DNA of 64,000 nucleotides, from contig JBEKDZ010000003.1 of assembly GCA_050014095.1 (NCBI GenBank), forward strand, positions 1 through 64,000, written 5' to 3'. The notes under the pieces are model-generated. The model made no database searches. It was not told where the DNA came from and saw only the letters and a list, made by a program, of their open reading frames with translations. Positions within the stretch are counted from its first letter, which is position 1, and every line of letters begins with the position of its first letter. This DNA is from RBG-13-51-18 sp050014095 (GTDB lineage: Bacteria > Chloroflexota > Dehalococcoidia > Dehalococcoidales > RBG-16-60-22). Shown here piece after piece: positions 41,618 to 51,109 of this stretch. Both the position numbers and the translations under genes were made by a program.

Positions 41618-43207
41618 CTACCTGGACGCGTTTAAACCAGCAATTCGTCCAAAGTGTATCGCCATTCCATGGCTAAGCCCGGGACACATAGTTGGGTAAT
41701 CGACCGCAAAGCGGTTGCCCATTGTATTCCCTGCCAGATAGATTCCGGGAATTGCTTGCCAATCTTTATCTAGTGGTTGTAACTCCTCGTTAACATTTAG
41801 ACCGCCCAGGACAGTAAGTAAAGAATATCCACTTTTACCGGCATAATACGGCGGCTTTTCGATAGGAGACAACCTATCAGGTCGTTTCCCAAAATCCAGG
41901 TCTCTGCCTAAACGCGCTAACTCATTATACCTTTTTATGGTCGCCTTGAATGTTTTAACAGGTAGTTTCATCTTCACTGCCAGCTCTTCGATTGAGTTGG
42001 CCATTATAGCTATTTTGGCTACTTCCTGACGGATTTTTTCCGTGGCAATTATTATTTTCCCGAGGCCTAGCCCATGATAAGGTAATTCCTCCGGATACTT
42101 GGAGTCGAATACCTGCCAGGCAACCTGGCCAGGTTGCCGTTCGACGGCATTTACGTTGCTTTGTATCGGTACATCTTCGTTTTGAAATCTTTTGCCCAAG
42201 AGATTTACTTGCAGGAAAGCAGCACTAAGCAGGGGACCGGCGGGGCCATGTATCATTGGTGTATGGGGTCCCGGCTCCATTACCGCGCCAATCCACATAG
42301 CCATCATGTGCCCATCTCCGGTAGAAGTGAGTATCGTAGGTGCAAGATACCATGTTTGAGGGCAATATTTAGCCATTATTTCAGCGTTATTCCCGTAATC
42401 TCCCGTGCAGAGTATGACGGCTTTAGTAGCATTGAATTGAAGATATTCTCCCGCCGCGTTTTGAGCTATGACGCCGGTGACCCGGCCTTTTTCTTTTCTC
42501 AATAATTGTCTTGCGCGAGTTCTGAAATAAGGCACAACACCTTTCCTTAAGGCATTATCCAGTAAACATTTTGCGACCGGGAGTTCATTACGGTAATGGT
42601 GGGTAACTTGGTATTGAGGATAATATTCCGTCGCGTTATTGAAAGACGGTGGCGGGGGATGTTGTTTAATAATTACCTCGAGGCCGGCGGCATCCGTCAT
42701 ATCCATTAGCCAGTCGGCTGTTTCACCACTTCCCTCCGCCCACATCCTAATCAATCTTTGATTAGGCTTATTGGCTCCGTATTTCATCAGATTCAAGATA
42801 ACTTCGTCTTTGTCAATTTGTATTCCTAACTTCTCTTGGAGCCGGCTGCCGATAAACGCATTATCGTGACCGCGGGCCTGGACTGTCGCCATTTTTTCTA
42901 CTAAAACAGTCTTGGCGCCTGCCTCGGCTGCCGAGAGTGCCGCGCCTAAACCAGCTATTCCAGCACCTACTACTACGATTTCGGTACTTATATGCTTCTT
43001 GATGTGACCTTTAGGAATTGGTTCAGGGGGAATCTCGAAGTGATATATCCTTTCCGATACGATATCTTTTCTTTTTTTTATAGGCGGCGGTTTTAAGGGA
43101 GGCAGGTAGCCCACCTTGGTCAAAATAACTTCATCACTTACAGAAGGTAAGGCTTTTCGCCTTGTTTTTAGTTTATTTTTAGTTACAGAAGATGTGTTCA
43201 ATGACAT
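41618..43207 (-). CDS. FAD-dependent oxidoreductase (FrdA/KstD-like)
   Basis: The 529-residue flavoprotein has a 70-residue basic, Pro-rich lead, then EIVVVGAGIAGLGAALSAAE (FAD Rossmann), AKTVLVEK, and ends with PGIYLAGNTMGNRFAVDYPT and GLSHGMAIHFGRIAGLNA. It belongs to the fumarate reductase/3-ketosteroid dehydrogenase flavoprotein family. No Tat motif is clear. ATG 43207 is chosen over a TTG at 43228; neither has a strong ribosome site. The gene is 12 nt upstream of the CocE-like gene. The substrate could be an enone or enoate. Confidence 0.8.
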   Translation of the reverse strand: MSLNTSSVTKNKLKTRRKALPSVSDEVILTKVGYLPPLKPPPIKKRKDIVSERIYHFEIPPEPIPKGHIKKHISTEIVVVGAGIAGLGAALSAAEAGAKTVLVEKMATVQARGHDNAFIGSRLQEKLGIQIDKDEVILNLMKYGANKPNQRLIRMWAEGSGETADWLMDMTDAAGLEVIIKQHPPPPSFNNATEYYPQYQVTHHYRNELPVAKCLLDNALRKGVVPYFRTRARQLLRKEKGRVTGVIAQNAAGEYLQFNATKAVILCTGDYGNNAEIMAKYCPQTWYLAPTILTSTGDGHMMAMWIGAVMEPGPHTPMIHGPAGPLLSAAFLQVNLLGKRFQNEDVPIQSNVNAVERQPGQVAWQVFDSKYPEELPYHGLGLGKIIIATEKIRQEVAKIAIMANSIEELAVKMKLPVKTFKATIKRYNELARLGRDLDFGKRPDRLSPIEKPPYYAGKSGYSLLTVLGGLNVNEELQPLDKDWQAIPGIYLAGNTMGNRFAVDYPTMCPGLSHGMAIHFGRIAGLNASR

Positions 43208-43344
43208 TTTGCTTGATTTTCCGCTCAAAGCATGCCTCTTTATAAAATTATTAAGTGACGTTAAATCGTCCGGACCAATTACTAAGCTATAGTAAGGCTT
43301 GACGTATTCTGGTGAATTCAGTTCACTTACTGGTTAAAAACGTC

Positions 43345-44286
43345 CTAGACACCCTCGAAAAAATTTTTAGGACCATTGACACAAAGAGTATCCAATACAG
43401 CTTGCGAAACTCCCAGCTCCTGAAGCTGAGCGAGAACGACCTTATTGATATAAAGGTACCCATAGGGATTACCTTTTTCAATACTTTCTTTTACTTCGGG
43501 CGGATAAAACGTTAAGGGAGTGACTAAGCATAAATCATGTGAAGGAAGCAATCGGTCAATCCATCCATCATCAATCAATCGTTTCAGGGTTTCTGTTCGA
43601 GCCTGTGAACTTAAATTAAGCCCTGGATAGCGATCCATGCCAAGATAACATCCCTGTTCCAAAAGCCAGTTAAGGTATTCTAAATCCGTTGTATCGTTAA
43701 CATGATCTACGGCGACTCTTTTCAGGTCAACACCTTCTTCTTTCAGGATGGCTAACTGTCGCTTAGCCACCTGTTCCGGCGCATACGAATGTAGCATGAT
43801 GGGAACTTGAGTCCGGCGGTGTGCCCTAGCCACAGCGCGCAACATTATTTCGCCCGTTGCCGTTACTCCCCCAAAATCAGCAGCTGATTTTAAAATGCCG
43901 GCTTTGATATCAGTACCGGCAATACCTTCTTGAATTTCTCTGACGAACAAATCAGCATAAAGGTCCGGGGAAGTCCCTGCAACATATTGAGGATAATTCA
44001 TCCACCATCCAGTACAGGCGACTATATTGACCTTAGTCCGCCGCGAAATTTCCGCTAGTATAGACACATCCCGCCCGAGGTCGAAGGTTGTGGCATCAAT
44101 TATAGTGTCAACTCCGCCATTTTTAGCGGCGATTATTCCACTAATAATCCGGTCTAAAAAACGGTCGCCAAAAAGTTCAGGATAATTCTGCGCAACAAAG
44201 CCCTGGCAGAAGACATGTTCGTGCATCAGCGTAAAACCTAGGTCTTTAGTATCGATTAGGCCGAGAACAGAATTTACAATACTCAT
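43345..44286 (-). CDS. Phosphotriesterase-family amidohydrolase
   Basis: The 313-residue TIM-barrel protein has MHEHVF (residues 21-26) as the first metal pair, a Lys in KAGILKSAAD that can be carbamoylated, LHSYAPEQ, VDHVND and SHDLCLV for the remaining ligands. All five ligand positions of the PTE family are present. Many members are lactonases or esterases of small metabolites. It is 29 nt after the flavodoxin gene. Confidence 0.85.
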   Translation of the reverse strand: MSIVNSVLGLIDTKDLGFTLMHEHVFCQGFVAQNYPELFGDRFLDRIISGIIAAKNGGVDTIIDATTFDLGRDVSILAEISRRTKVNIVACTGWWMNYPQYVAGTSPDLYADLFVREIQEGIAGTDIKAGILKSAADFGGVTATGEIMLRAVARAHRRTQVPIMLHSYAPEQVAKRQLAILKEEGVDLKRVAVDHVNDTTDLEYLNWLLEQGCYLGMDRYPGLNLSSQARTETLKRLIDDGWIDRLLPSHDLCLVTPLTFYPPEVKESIEKGNPYGYLYINKVVLAQLQELGVSQAVLDTLCVNGPKNFFEGV

Positions 44287-44315
44287 AACGTTAAAAACAC
44301 CTTCCGCTAACAGGA

Positions 44316-44963
44316 TTATCCAGTCCGGTCAGCTATTTCCTCAAGCTTTTCTTCAATGAACATTTGCGCTTTAAGTAAATCTGTTTCATTGGGTCTATCG
44401 CGAATATCTCCATGGAAAGTCCTCGGCATAGGGCTATCAAGGTATTTGCCCGGGCAGCAAAAATGACCGATACATTGAAAACCGATATGCTCCAATTCCA
44501 ATGCCAGTAACTGTACGGCAGGGTCTGCCTCTTTAGGCCCGAATTCATAGCCGGCATAGGTAATAAAAACCACGGCCTTGGGCGAATCAGGCCCCAGTGT
44601 TATTTTTTTATGTACAACCTTCGGGTCGTTTTGACGCGGAATCTCGGGTACAGGTTCGTTAATATAGGGGATGGTCTCATCCCTGAACCGTAACGTTATC
44701 CGGGGGTCCATACCGGTTCGAAATCCTCTCAACATGTTCAGTACTTCATTGTAAGGCAAATGCGCTCTAAGCCCGGAGCCGGCGCAGACGAAATCATATG
44801 AACGGATATCAAAAGGAGGTCTAAGAATATCGTCAGCGTTTTTTTGAACTTTGAAAATATCGCATTGCCAATCGTTTTTTTCAAATGTTTCTTTGAATCT
44901 TAACGCCACTTTTTCTGTGTGACCTGTGATTGAAGAATAGGTAACCAAACATTTCTTGCCCAT
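44316..44963 (-). CDS. Flavodoxin-fold protein
   Basis: The 215-residue protein starts with CLVTYSSITGHTEKVALRF, the FMN phosphate loop (SSITGHT), followed by DFVCAGSGLRAHLPY and VVFITYAGYEFGP. It is longer than a simple flavodoxin, with insertions between strands. It likely carries electrons to the FAD reductase nearby. GAGGCG precedes the ATG. Confidence 0.8.
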   Translation of the reverse strand: MGKKCLVTYSSITGHTEKVALRFKETFEKNDWQCDIFKVQKNADDILRPPFDIRSYDFVCAGSGLRAHLPYNEVLNMLRGFRTGMDPRITLRFRDETIPYINEPVPEIPRQNDPKVVHKKITLGPDSPKAVVFITYAGYEFGPKEADPAVQLLALELEHIGFQCIGHFCCPGKYLDSPMPRTFHGDIRDRPNETDLLKAQMFIEEKLEEIADRTG

Positions 44964-45045
44964 TTTCGCCTCAACAGATTTTCAGATTATATATCGATCA
45001 AGTTACTATCATAATAATGAATGATTGTATATAACCAAATTCCTG

Positions 45046-46545
45046 CTATTGTTTCGCCCAACCTTTAGCGCATGCAACGGCGCGTTTCCAGTTATTATGA
45101 AGACGTTCTCTTTCCGCTACTGACATATCTGGATAATAGCTCGCAGAAGTCTGCCATTGCCGAGATATCTCGTTAGTATCATGCCACATCCCCACCGCCA
45201 GCCCAGCCAGGTAAGCCGTGCCTAAAGCCGTAGTCTCGGAAAAACGCGCCCGCTGTATCGGTATTCCCAGTATGTTCGATTGGAACTGCATTAACAGCTC
45301 GTCAACGCTGCCGCCACCATCCACGCGTAATACCGGTATCTGGCAACAGGCTTCACTCTTGATCGTATCAATAACATCACGCGTTTGATAGGCTATCGAT
45401 TCCTCGACCGCACGCGCAATGTGCCCTTTATTACTACCACGCGTCAGCCCGACAATCGCACCGCGGGCGTACATATCCCAATAGGGTGCGCCCAACCCCA
45501 CAAAAGCCGGGACAAAGTAAACACCCCCGTTGTCCGGAACTGTGGCTGCTAATATACCGATTTCCGAAGAATTCTTTATCAACTTTAACTCGTCTCTAAC
45601 CCACTGGACGGCGGCACCCGTAACGAAAATACTGCCCTCCAAGGCATAGGTCACCTTATTGCCCAGGCCCCAAGCCAATGTCGTTATCAACCCCGCTTCG
45701 GAAAAGACGGGTTTATCCCCCGTATTCACAAGCACGAAAGAACCGGTGCCGTAGGTATTTTTGACCATCCCTAAATCGAAACAGGCTTGCCCGAAAAGCG
45801 CCGCCTGCTGATCTCCTGCTATCCCGGCGATAGGTAGCGGTTTTTCGAAAAGCCCCGGGCTGGTCTCGCCATAAACCATGCTTGAAGGCATCACCCTGGG
45901 CATCATGAGTGCTGGTATCTTTAAGACATCAAGAAGTTCATCGTCCCATTGCAGCGTGTTGATGTTGTAGAGCATAGTACGACTGGCGTTGCTGTAGTCT
46001 GTAACATGTTCTTTACCGCCAGTAAAATTCCATATCAGCCAGCTGTCTATCGTCCCAAAAAGCAGTTCACCATTTTCAGCCCGCTTTTGCCCGTTGGGAA
46101 TATTGTCCAATATCCACCGGATTTTAGTCGCTGAAAAATAGGCATCAATATTCAATCCGGTCTTTTGCCGCACTACCGGTTCCAGTCCTCGGTGCCTGAG
46201 CTCTTCACATATGGACGCAGTGCGGCGGCATTGCCAGACGATGGCGTTAAAGGCTGGTTTGCCGGTGGAGCGGTCCCAGATAACCGTTGTCTCGCGTTGG
46301 TTAGTGATGCCGATGCCTTTAATATCGGTAAAAGAAATACCCGCCTTTTTCACCACTTCCCGCGTGATGTCGATGCAGTTGCGGAGTATTTCGGTGGGGT
46401 CGTGCTCTACCCAACCCGGGTTAGGGAATATCTGGTTCAGTTCGCGGTAAGTCCGAGCCACTGCCTGGCCATCTTTGTCGATGAGTAGCGCTGTGCTCCC
46501 TGTCGTGCCCTCATCAATAGCCAATATGAAGCTCTTCTTCGGCAT
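45046..46545 (-). CDS. glpK: Glycerol kinase
   Basis: The 499-residue protein is a full FGGY kinase: DEGTTGSTALLID (residues 10-22), GWVEHDPTEI, GITNQRETTVIWDRSTGKP, WQCRRTA, and GAPYWDMYARGAIVGLTRG. Length and motifs match GlpK throughout. It phosphorylates glycerol to glycerol 3-phosphate. It lies divergent to a lipase and glpD, which provide glycerol and use its product. A C-terminal fragment of a second copy is at 17380-17547. Confidence 0.96.
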   Translation of the reverse strand: MPKKSFILAIDEGTTGSTALLIDKDGQAVARTYRELNQIFPNPGWVEHDPTEILRNCIDITREVVKKAGISFTDIKGIGITNQRETTVIWDRSTGKPAFNAIVWQCRRTASICEELRHRGLEPVVRQKTGLNIDAYFSATKIRWILDNIPNGQKRAENGELLFGTIDSWLIWNFTGGKEHVTDYSNASRTMLYNINTLQWDDELLDVLKIPALMMPRVMPSSMVYGETSPGLFEKPLPIAGIAGDQQAALFGQACFDLGMVKNTYGTGSFVLVNTGDKPVFSEAGLITTLAWGLGNKVTYALEGSIFVTGAAVQWVRDELKLIKNSSEIGILAATVPDNGGVYFVPAFVGLGAPYWDMYARGAIVGLTRGSNKGHIARAVEESIAYQTRDVIDTIKSEACCQIPVLRVDGGGSVDELLMQFQSNILGIPIQRARFSETTALGTAYLAGLAVGMWHDTNEISRQWQTSASYYPDMSVAERERLHNNWKRAVACAKGWAKQ

Positions 46546-46719
46546 ATTCTACTCCCGCTCGGCATTATGTTGTACTGTTGATTAGACAGTTAGACAGATA
46601 CTGTCAATATAGGATAAAAGGGGTTGGCGGTCAAGTAATGAAACGGACGTCTCTATACCCACAGAAGAAACACTTAACATTCTCCACTGTCTTCTATAAA
46701 ATCAGCCAACGATAAAAAA

Positions 46720-47250
46720 TCAGTCAGAGTGCATTACCCCATCGATAAGAACTTCTATGCGTCTTTGCAGTGTCTTAACCGGGGGTCTATCATTCATCAA
46801 TCCTTGCATTGATAGGACGATTATTTCAGCCATATCTTCATCTACGATAGGTGCGATGGACTTAATAAATAGTTCTTTGAATCTTTTTTCAGTTTGTTTG
46901 GAAACACGTAACAGCCCATCGAGCAGTTCATTAGCATAATTCGTGTTTTTCATGTCCCGATAATGGTTAACAATCCAGACATCGATGATTTTAGAGAGTT
47001 TTTCCTTATTAGGAAAGTTAGAATTTAGGATTTCTTCGGATTGGGTGACATATATATCATGCAGGTTTTTATTCATGGCGATGAACAAATCCTCTTTGTT
47101 TTTAAAGTATAAATATATAGAAGCGCGAGAAATTTCGGCTCTTTTTACGATGTCTACAAACGTGGTTTTTGAATATCCGTATTGTAAGAAACAATCATAA
47201 GCAGCCTGAAAAATTTTGGCTTTCATTTTAGTTTTTTTATCGTTTATCAT
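46720..47250 (-). CDS. TetR family regulator
   Basis: The 176-residue protein has KAKIFQAAYDCFLQYGYSKT and FVDIVKRAEISRASIYLYFK as helix-turn-helix (residues 9-50). It is the paralogue of 16490. It diverges from the lipase and sits upstream of glpK on the same strand. An 8-bp inverted repeat in the divergent gap is a candidate site, so it likely controls glycerol-lipid use. Confidence 0.9.
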   Translation of the reverse strand: MINDKKTKMKAKIFQAAYDCFLQYGYSKTTFVDIVKRAEISRASIYLYFKNKEDLFIAMNKNLHDIYVTQSEEILNSNFPNKEKLSKIIDVWIVNHYRDMKNTNYANELLDGLLRVSKQTEKRFKELFIKSIAPIVDEDMAEIIVLSMQGLMNDRPPVKTLQRRIEVLIDGVMHSD

Positions 47251-47290
47251 TTAATTCCTTGTAAAGAATATAAAAAGTAACCCAATTTTG

Positions 47291-47319
47291 ACATATTATA
47301 CATTATGTGTCTAATATGT
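47291..47319. promoter_or_regulatory. Inverted repeat, candidate TetR operator
   Basis: ACATATTA (47291-47298) and TAATATGT (47312-47319) are perfect arms about 41 nt before the TetR start, a position like that of the operator candidate at the paralogous TetR (17071). Confidence 0.45.
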
Positions 47320-47438
47320 TAGTGTGGTTGAGATGGTATGAATAACACTATAAAGCTAAGTATACAATAAACTTCCGCCAAAGTGTTAGTATAAAATTCT
47401 GCGATCAATCTTGAATCAAAACTATTAAGGAGTACTTA

Positions 47439-48221
47439 ATGCAACACAAAGAAGGTAGATTTCAAGGGCTTGATGACTTCAATATTTATTACCAAGTATG
47501 GACGCCAGATAAAAAACCGAAAGCGGCGCTACTCATCGCCCACGGTTACGCCGAGCATAGCGGCCGCTACGGCAACTTAGTCAGCTATTTTGTTCCTAAA
47601 GGTTACGCGGTTTACGCCCTCGACCACCGCGGCCATGGCCGTTCTGACGGAGAACGCGTTAAGGTCAATGATTTTCACGACTATGTCGTTGACCTTAAGA
47701 CCTTTTTCAATATCGCTCGTCGGGATAATCCCGAAAAGAAAATATTCCTCATCGGTCATAGTATGGGGTCGTTTATTGCTCTTCTGTATTCTCTAGAATA
47801 TCAAAAGGAGCTTGCGGGGCTGGTTACCTCCGGCGGCGGTCTCTCCGACCCTAAAGAACCACCCATGCGGCCGCAACCCGGCGTAAAATTGTCCTCGACC
47901 ATGCTAAGTCGCGACCCGGCGGTCATTAAAGCCTATGATGACGACCCGCTGGTCTACCACGGTCCGATACCAACCGAATTGGCCATGTTTAGCACAGCCG
48001 CCAGGTTATTCGATACCGTAACCCAGATAAAGCTACCTGTAATTATCATGGCTGGCAACGGAGGTCCGGACGGCGCACGCAGTCGCTTGCTTTGCGAGCG
48101 TATCGGGGCGAAAGACAAGACCCTCAAGCTTTATGAAGGCCTATTACATGAAATCTTCAATGAGCCGGAGTACCCGCAAGTACTTTCTGATCTGGAGGAT
48201 TGGCTAAAGGCTCATCTTTAG
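47439..48221 (+). CDS. Monoacylglycerol-lipase-like alpha/beta hydrolase
   Basis: The 260-residue protein begins FQGLDDFNIYYQVWTPDKKP and shows HGYAEHSGRYG, LDHRGHGRSDG and the nucleophile elbow GHSMGS with later Asp and a terminal His in LYEGLLHEIFNEPE. This is the pattern of monoglyceride lipases/lysophospholipases. It frees glycerol from monoacylglycerols. AAGGAG precedes the ATG, and glpD follows by 12 nt, so release and oxidation of glycerol are co-expressed. Confidence 0.9.
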   Translation: MQHKEGRFQGLDDFNIYYQVWTPDKKPKAALLIAHGYAEHSGRYGNLVSYFVPKGYAVYALDHRGHGRSDGERVKVNDFHDYVVDLKTFFNIARRDNPEKKIFLIGHSMGSFIALLYSLEYQKELAGLVTSGGGLSDPKEPPMRPQPGVKLSSTMLSRDPAVIKAYDDDPLVYHGPIPTELAMFSTAARLFDTVTQIKLPVIIMAGNGGPDGARSRLLCERIGAKDKTLKLYEGLLHEIFNEPEYPQVLSDLEDWLKAHL

Positions 48222-48233
48222 GAGGAAAACTCT

Positions 48234-49841
48234 TTGAAAAGGGATTTTAAACACGTTGGAAAAGATTTGTTTGACGTAATTATTATTGGGGGTGGAATCA
48301 TTGGGACAGGCGTAGCGCGCGATGCTGCTTTACGTGGTTTTAAAGTACTGCTTGTGGAAAAAGAGGACTTCGCTTACGGCACTACCTCACGCTCTACGAG
48401 GCTTATTCACGGAGGATTACGCTACTTGCAAATGTTAGACTTCAAGCTCGTCCATCAAGACCTTCACGAGCGCGAAATCCTTTTAAAAATCGCCCCCCAC
48501 CTGGTACACCGGCTAGAATTTATCATTCCCTTGCTTAAAAGAACACCCTTCTATCGACTAACGCTACCGGTTGGCTTGAAGTTATATAACATGCTGGCAC
48601 ATGGTACCAATCTTCCCGACTGTTATAAGCTTTCCTCTAAAGACACTTTAAAGCTCGAGCCTTCGCTTTCAAACACCGGCGGAATGACCGGCTCTTACCT
48701 CTACTATGATTGCCAGGTCGAATATATGGAAAGACTATGTATTGAGAATGCCCTGGATGCCGCCGTTAATGGGGCTATATTACTGAACCACACGACGATG
48801 ACAGATTATATTATTAAAAATGGTGCAGTAATCGGTATACAACTAAAAGATAATCTGGCTGGAAAACAATATCTAGCGTATGGCCGTATCGTCTTGAACG
48901 CCAGCGGTCCTTGGGCAGGTCAGATACTGAATAAAATCAAAGCCACGCATGATTATAATATCCGGATTACTAAGGGCATCCACTTGCTAACAAAAAAAAT
49001 ATCTAACAATGCCCTGGTGTTGTTTGCCAAGAGCGATGGTCGTTTGTTCTTCATTATCCCCTGGCTAAACTATTCCCTTATTGGAACTACGGATACCGAC
49101 TACACCGGTGATAAAGATAAGGTATACGCTGATAAGACAGACATCGATTACCTCGTTACAGAAACACGACATTATTTCCCCAGTTTTAACAGGGATAAAA
49201 TTCATTATACGTATGCCGGGTTAAGACCTCTTGTATCTAACAATAAGAAATCGGCATCCAATACTTCGCGAGCCCACCGACTTATTGACCACGAAAGCCG
49301 CGATAATGTAAAAGGCTTGGTTTCCATTTTAGGCGGTAAAATCACCGCTTATCGCAGTATCGCCGAAGAAGCGGTAGACCTTCTCTGTAAAAAATTTGGG
49401 AAACAGGTTGCCTGTAATACCGCGCAAACGGCATTGCCCGGAGCTTTAGCTATTTCTAAGCCAGATATTGAAAAAGCGGTAAAAACAATCGGCCTTACCG
49501 TGGAAACGATAAATCACCTGATTAAAATATACGGCTCTCGTTATACCTCGGTCTTGAAATACGCAGCCGAAGACAATCGCCTATGTAAACCTATATCGGC
49601 AAATAGCATGGACATTTTAGCCCAGGTAAAACATGCCGTTTTAGAAGAAGCTGCCTTAAGTTTGAACGATTTTATGTTACGCCGCAGCTTTTTAGGTTTA
49701 TTACCGCCTCAACACTTAGATGTCATTGAAAAGGTTGCTGAAGAAATGGGGTTATTATTGGGTTGGAGTAAGACTGAAAGACAAAACCAGATAAACAAAT
49801 ATCATGAAACCGTAGCTTTGGATTACTGTATTCATAGCTAG
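48234..49841 (+). CDS. glpD: Glycerol-3-phosphate dehydrogenase
   Basis: The 535-residue FAD protein has DVIIIGGGIIGTGVARDAAL (residues 14-33), TTSRSTRLIHGGLRYL, and the C-terminal domain (AALSLNDFMLRRSFLGL). It oxidises glycerol 3-phosphate to dihydroxyacetone phosphate, giving electrons to quinone or another carrier. The start is TTG 48234 with AGGAGG upstream. A C-terminal helical extension is present as in GlpD/GlpA. Confidence 0.94.
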   Translation: MKRDFKHVGKDLFDVIIIGGGIIGTGVARDAALRGFKVLLVEKEDFAYGTTSRSTRLIHGGLRYLQMLDFKLVHQDLHEREILLKIAPHLVHRLEFIIPLLKRTPFYRLTLPVGLKLYNMLAHGTNLPDCYKLSSKDTLKLEPSLSNTGGMTGSYLYYDCQVEYMERLCIENALDAAVNGAILLNHTTMTDYIIKNGAVIGIQLKDNLAGKQYLAYGRIVLNASGPWAGQILNKIKATHDYNIRITKGIHLLTKKISNNALVLFAKSDGRLFFIIPWLNYSLIGTTDTDYTGDKDKVYADKTDIDYLVTETRHYFPSFNRDKIHYTYAGLRPLVSNNKKSASNTSRAHRLIDHESRDNVKGLVSILGGKITAYRSIAEEAVDLLCKKFGKQVACNTAQTALPGALAISKPDIEKAVKTIGLTVETINHLIKIYGSRYTSVLKYAAEDNRLCKPISANSMDILAQVKHAVLEEAALSLNDFMLRRSFLGLLPPQHLDVIEKVAEEMGLLLGWSKTERQNQINKYHETVALDYCIHS

Positions 49842-49900
49842 AATCAGGAATATAATCATCCAAAAATGGGGGAATAGAACATCTTGGTTTTTAATTGTGT

Positions 49901-49996
49901 GTAGATGGAGACGGGGGAGGGTGCAACTCCATCTCACCGAAACATTTTAGGTCTACTAAAACAGAGACGGGCGCTGGTAATAAAGTTCAGCAGATA
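49901..49996 (-). repeat. Dispersed hairpin repeat, copy F (complete)
   Basis: Stem AGATGGAG (49903-49910) pairs with CTCCATCT (49927-49934). Compared with copy D two stem positions have changed on both sides. The loop reads ACGGGGGAGGGTGCAA. The right module follows at about 49955-49990. The rest of the gap 49842-50296 holds only the IclR promoter. Confidence 0.65.
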
Positions 49997-50219
49997 AGCT
50001 TCTTTAGAGCGTATTTTGACACAAACATCGGGATATTAGTAACGAAGTAACTTAGTCTTGGTATTATTTTTATTTTTTTATATTGATGACTTAATTATCT
50101 ACGACACATTATTATCCCTTATAAAATTCCATATTGTATGACATAATTCCATCACTGCTACCAATTTATGTCCTAAATGTAAAAAAAACCCTCTAGTTTC
50201 TCATTATGAAATAATACCA

Positions 50220-50270
50220 TTGACAAAAGAAATATCTTCGGCTAATCTTGAAATGAATTTGAAATTCAAA
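50220..50270 (+). promoter_or_regulatory. iclR-type gene promoter with palindrome
   Basis: TTGACA (50220-50225) and TAATCT (50243-50248) are 17 nt apart. TTTGAAATTCAAA (50258-50270) is an inverted repeat right at the expected start site, a likely self-repression operator. Confidence 0.5.
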
Positions 50271-50296
50271 CTATATATTTCACAAAATGAAACAAA

Positions 50297-51070
50297 ATGA
50301 AATCCCTTTCTAAAGCGCTAGATATTTTGGAGCTTTTTTGGCGCCACCAAGATGAGATATCTCTTACAGAGATGTCCGCTCTTTCTGGTTACAATAAAAC
50401 TACTATCTATCGTATAGTATCCACTCTAGTTAAACGTGGTTATCTGCAGCAGGAAAAGAGAAGAGGAAAATATTCTCTAGGCACGGTATTCCTAGAATTC
50501 AGCGGTATTATTAAAGGCAAGGTAAAAATCAGAGACATAGCTATTCCTCATTTAATTGAGTTATCACGTCTTATTAATGAATCAGTCTTGATAGCGGTTT
50601 GGGATGGAAAGGACGGCGTTTTTACCGAGACATTCCATGAAACATCTTACTCTAATGGGCCGTTGAAGGTGATTCCGGAAGAAGGTACCAGCATCCCACT
50701 GCATTGCACCTCCATGGGGAAAATAATTATCGCTAATATGACCGGGGACGAGTTTGATAGATATTTCAAAGACAAAAAGTTGGAAAGCCGGACACCCAAC
50801 ACTGTTGTTGATATTAATGTCTTAAGGCAACAACTCCTAAATATCAAAAGGGAGGATATCGCTTATGACGATGAAGAGTATTCTCTCGGCGTTAGAGGTG
50901 TATCTTCGGGCATAAGAAACGACCATGGTAAGATTGTCGGCGCCATCTGCATCATCGGTCCTTCGGTTCGCTTATCCCTTGCTACGCTAAAGAATCTCGC
51001 GCCGACTGTCCAGAAATATGCTATGCGCATCTCAAGAGAACTTGGCTATCATGGAAGCAAAATATCATAG
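50297..51070 (+). CDS. IclR family transcriptional regulator
   Basis: The 257-residue protein has the IclR winged helix (SKALDILELFWRHQDEISLT, NKTTIYRIVSTLVKRGYLQQ) and the C-terminal ligand domain (IPLHCTSMGKIIIANM; YDDEEYSLGVRGVSSGIRND). IclR proteins often control aromatic or glyoxylate-type catabolism. It is upstream of the second FAD/Fe-S/FAD cassette by 39 nt and points the same way, so that cassette and the transporter beyond are probable targets. No ribosome site is evident at ATG 50297. Confidence 0.9.
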   Translation: MKSLSKALDILELFWRHQDEISLTEMSALSGYNKTTIYRIVSTLVKRGYLQQEKRRGKYSLGTVFLEFSGIIKGKVKIRDIAIPHLIELSRLINESVLIAVWDGKDGVFTETFHETSYSNGPLKVIPEEGTSIPLHCTSMGKIIIANMTGDEFDRYFKDKKLESRTPNTVVDINVLRQQLLNIKREDIAYDDEEYSLGVRGVSSGIRNDHGKIVGAICIIGPSVRLSLATLKNLAPTVQKYAMRISRELGYHGSKIS

Positions 51071-51109
51071 CAATCTACGCTTAGCCAAAATAACAAAAAG
51101 GGGGAAAAC

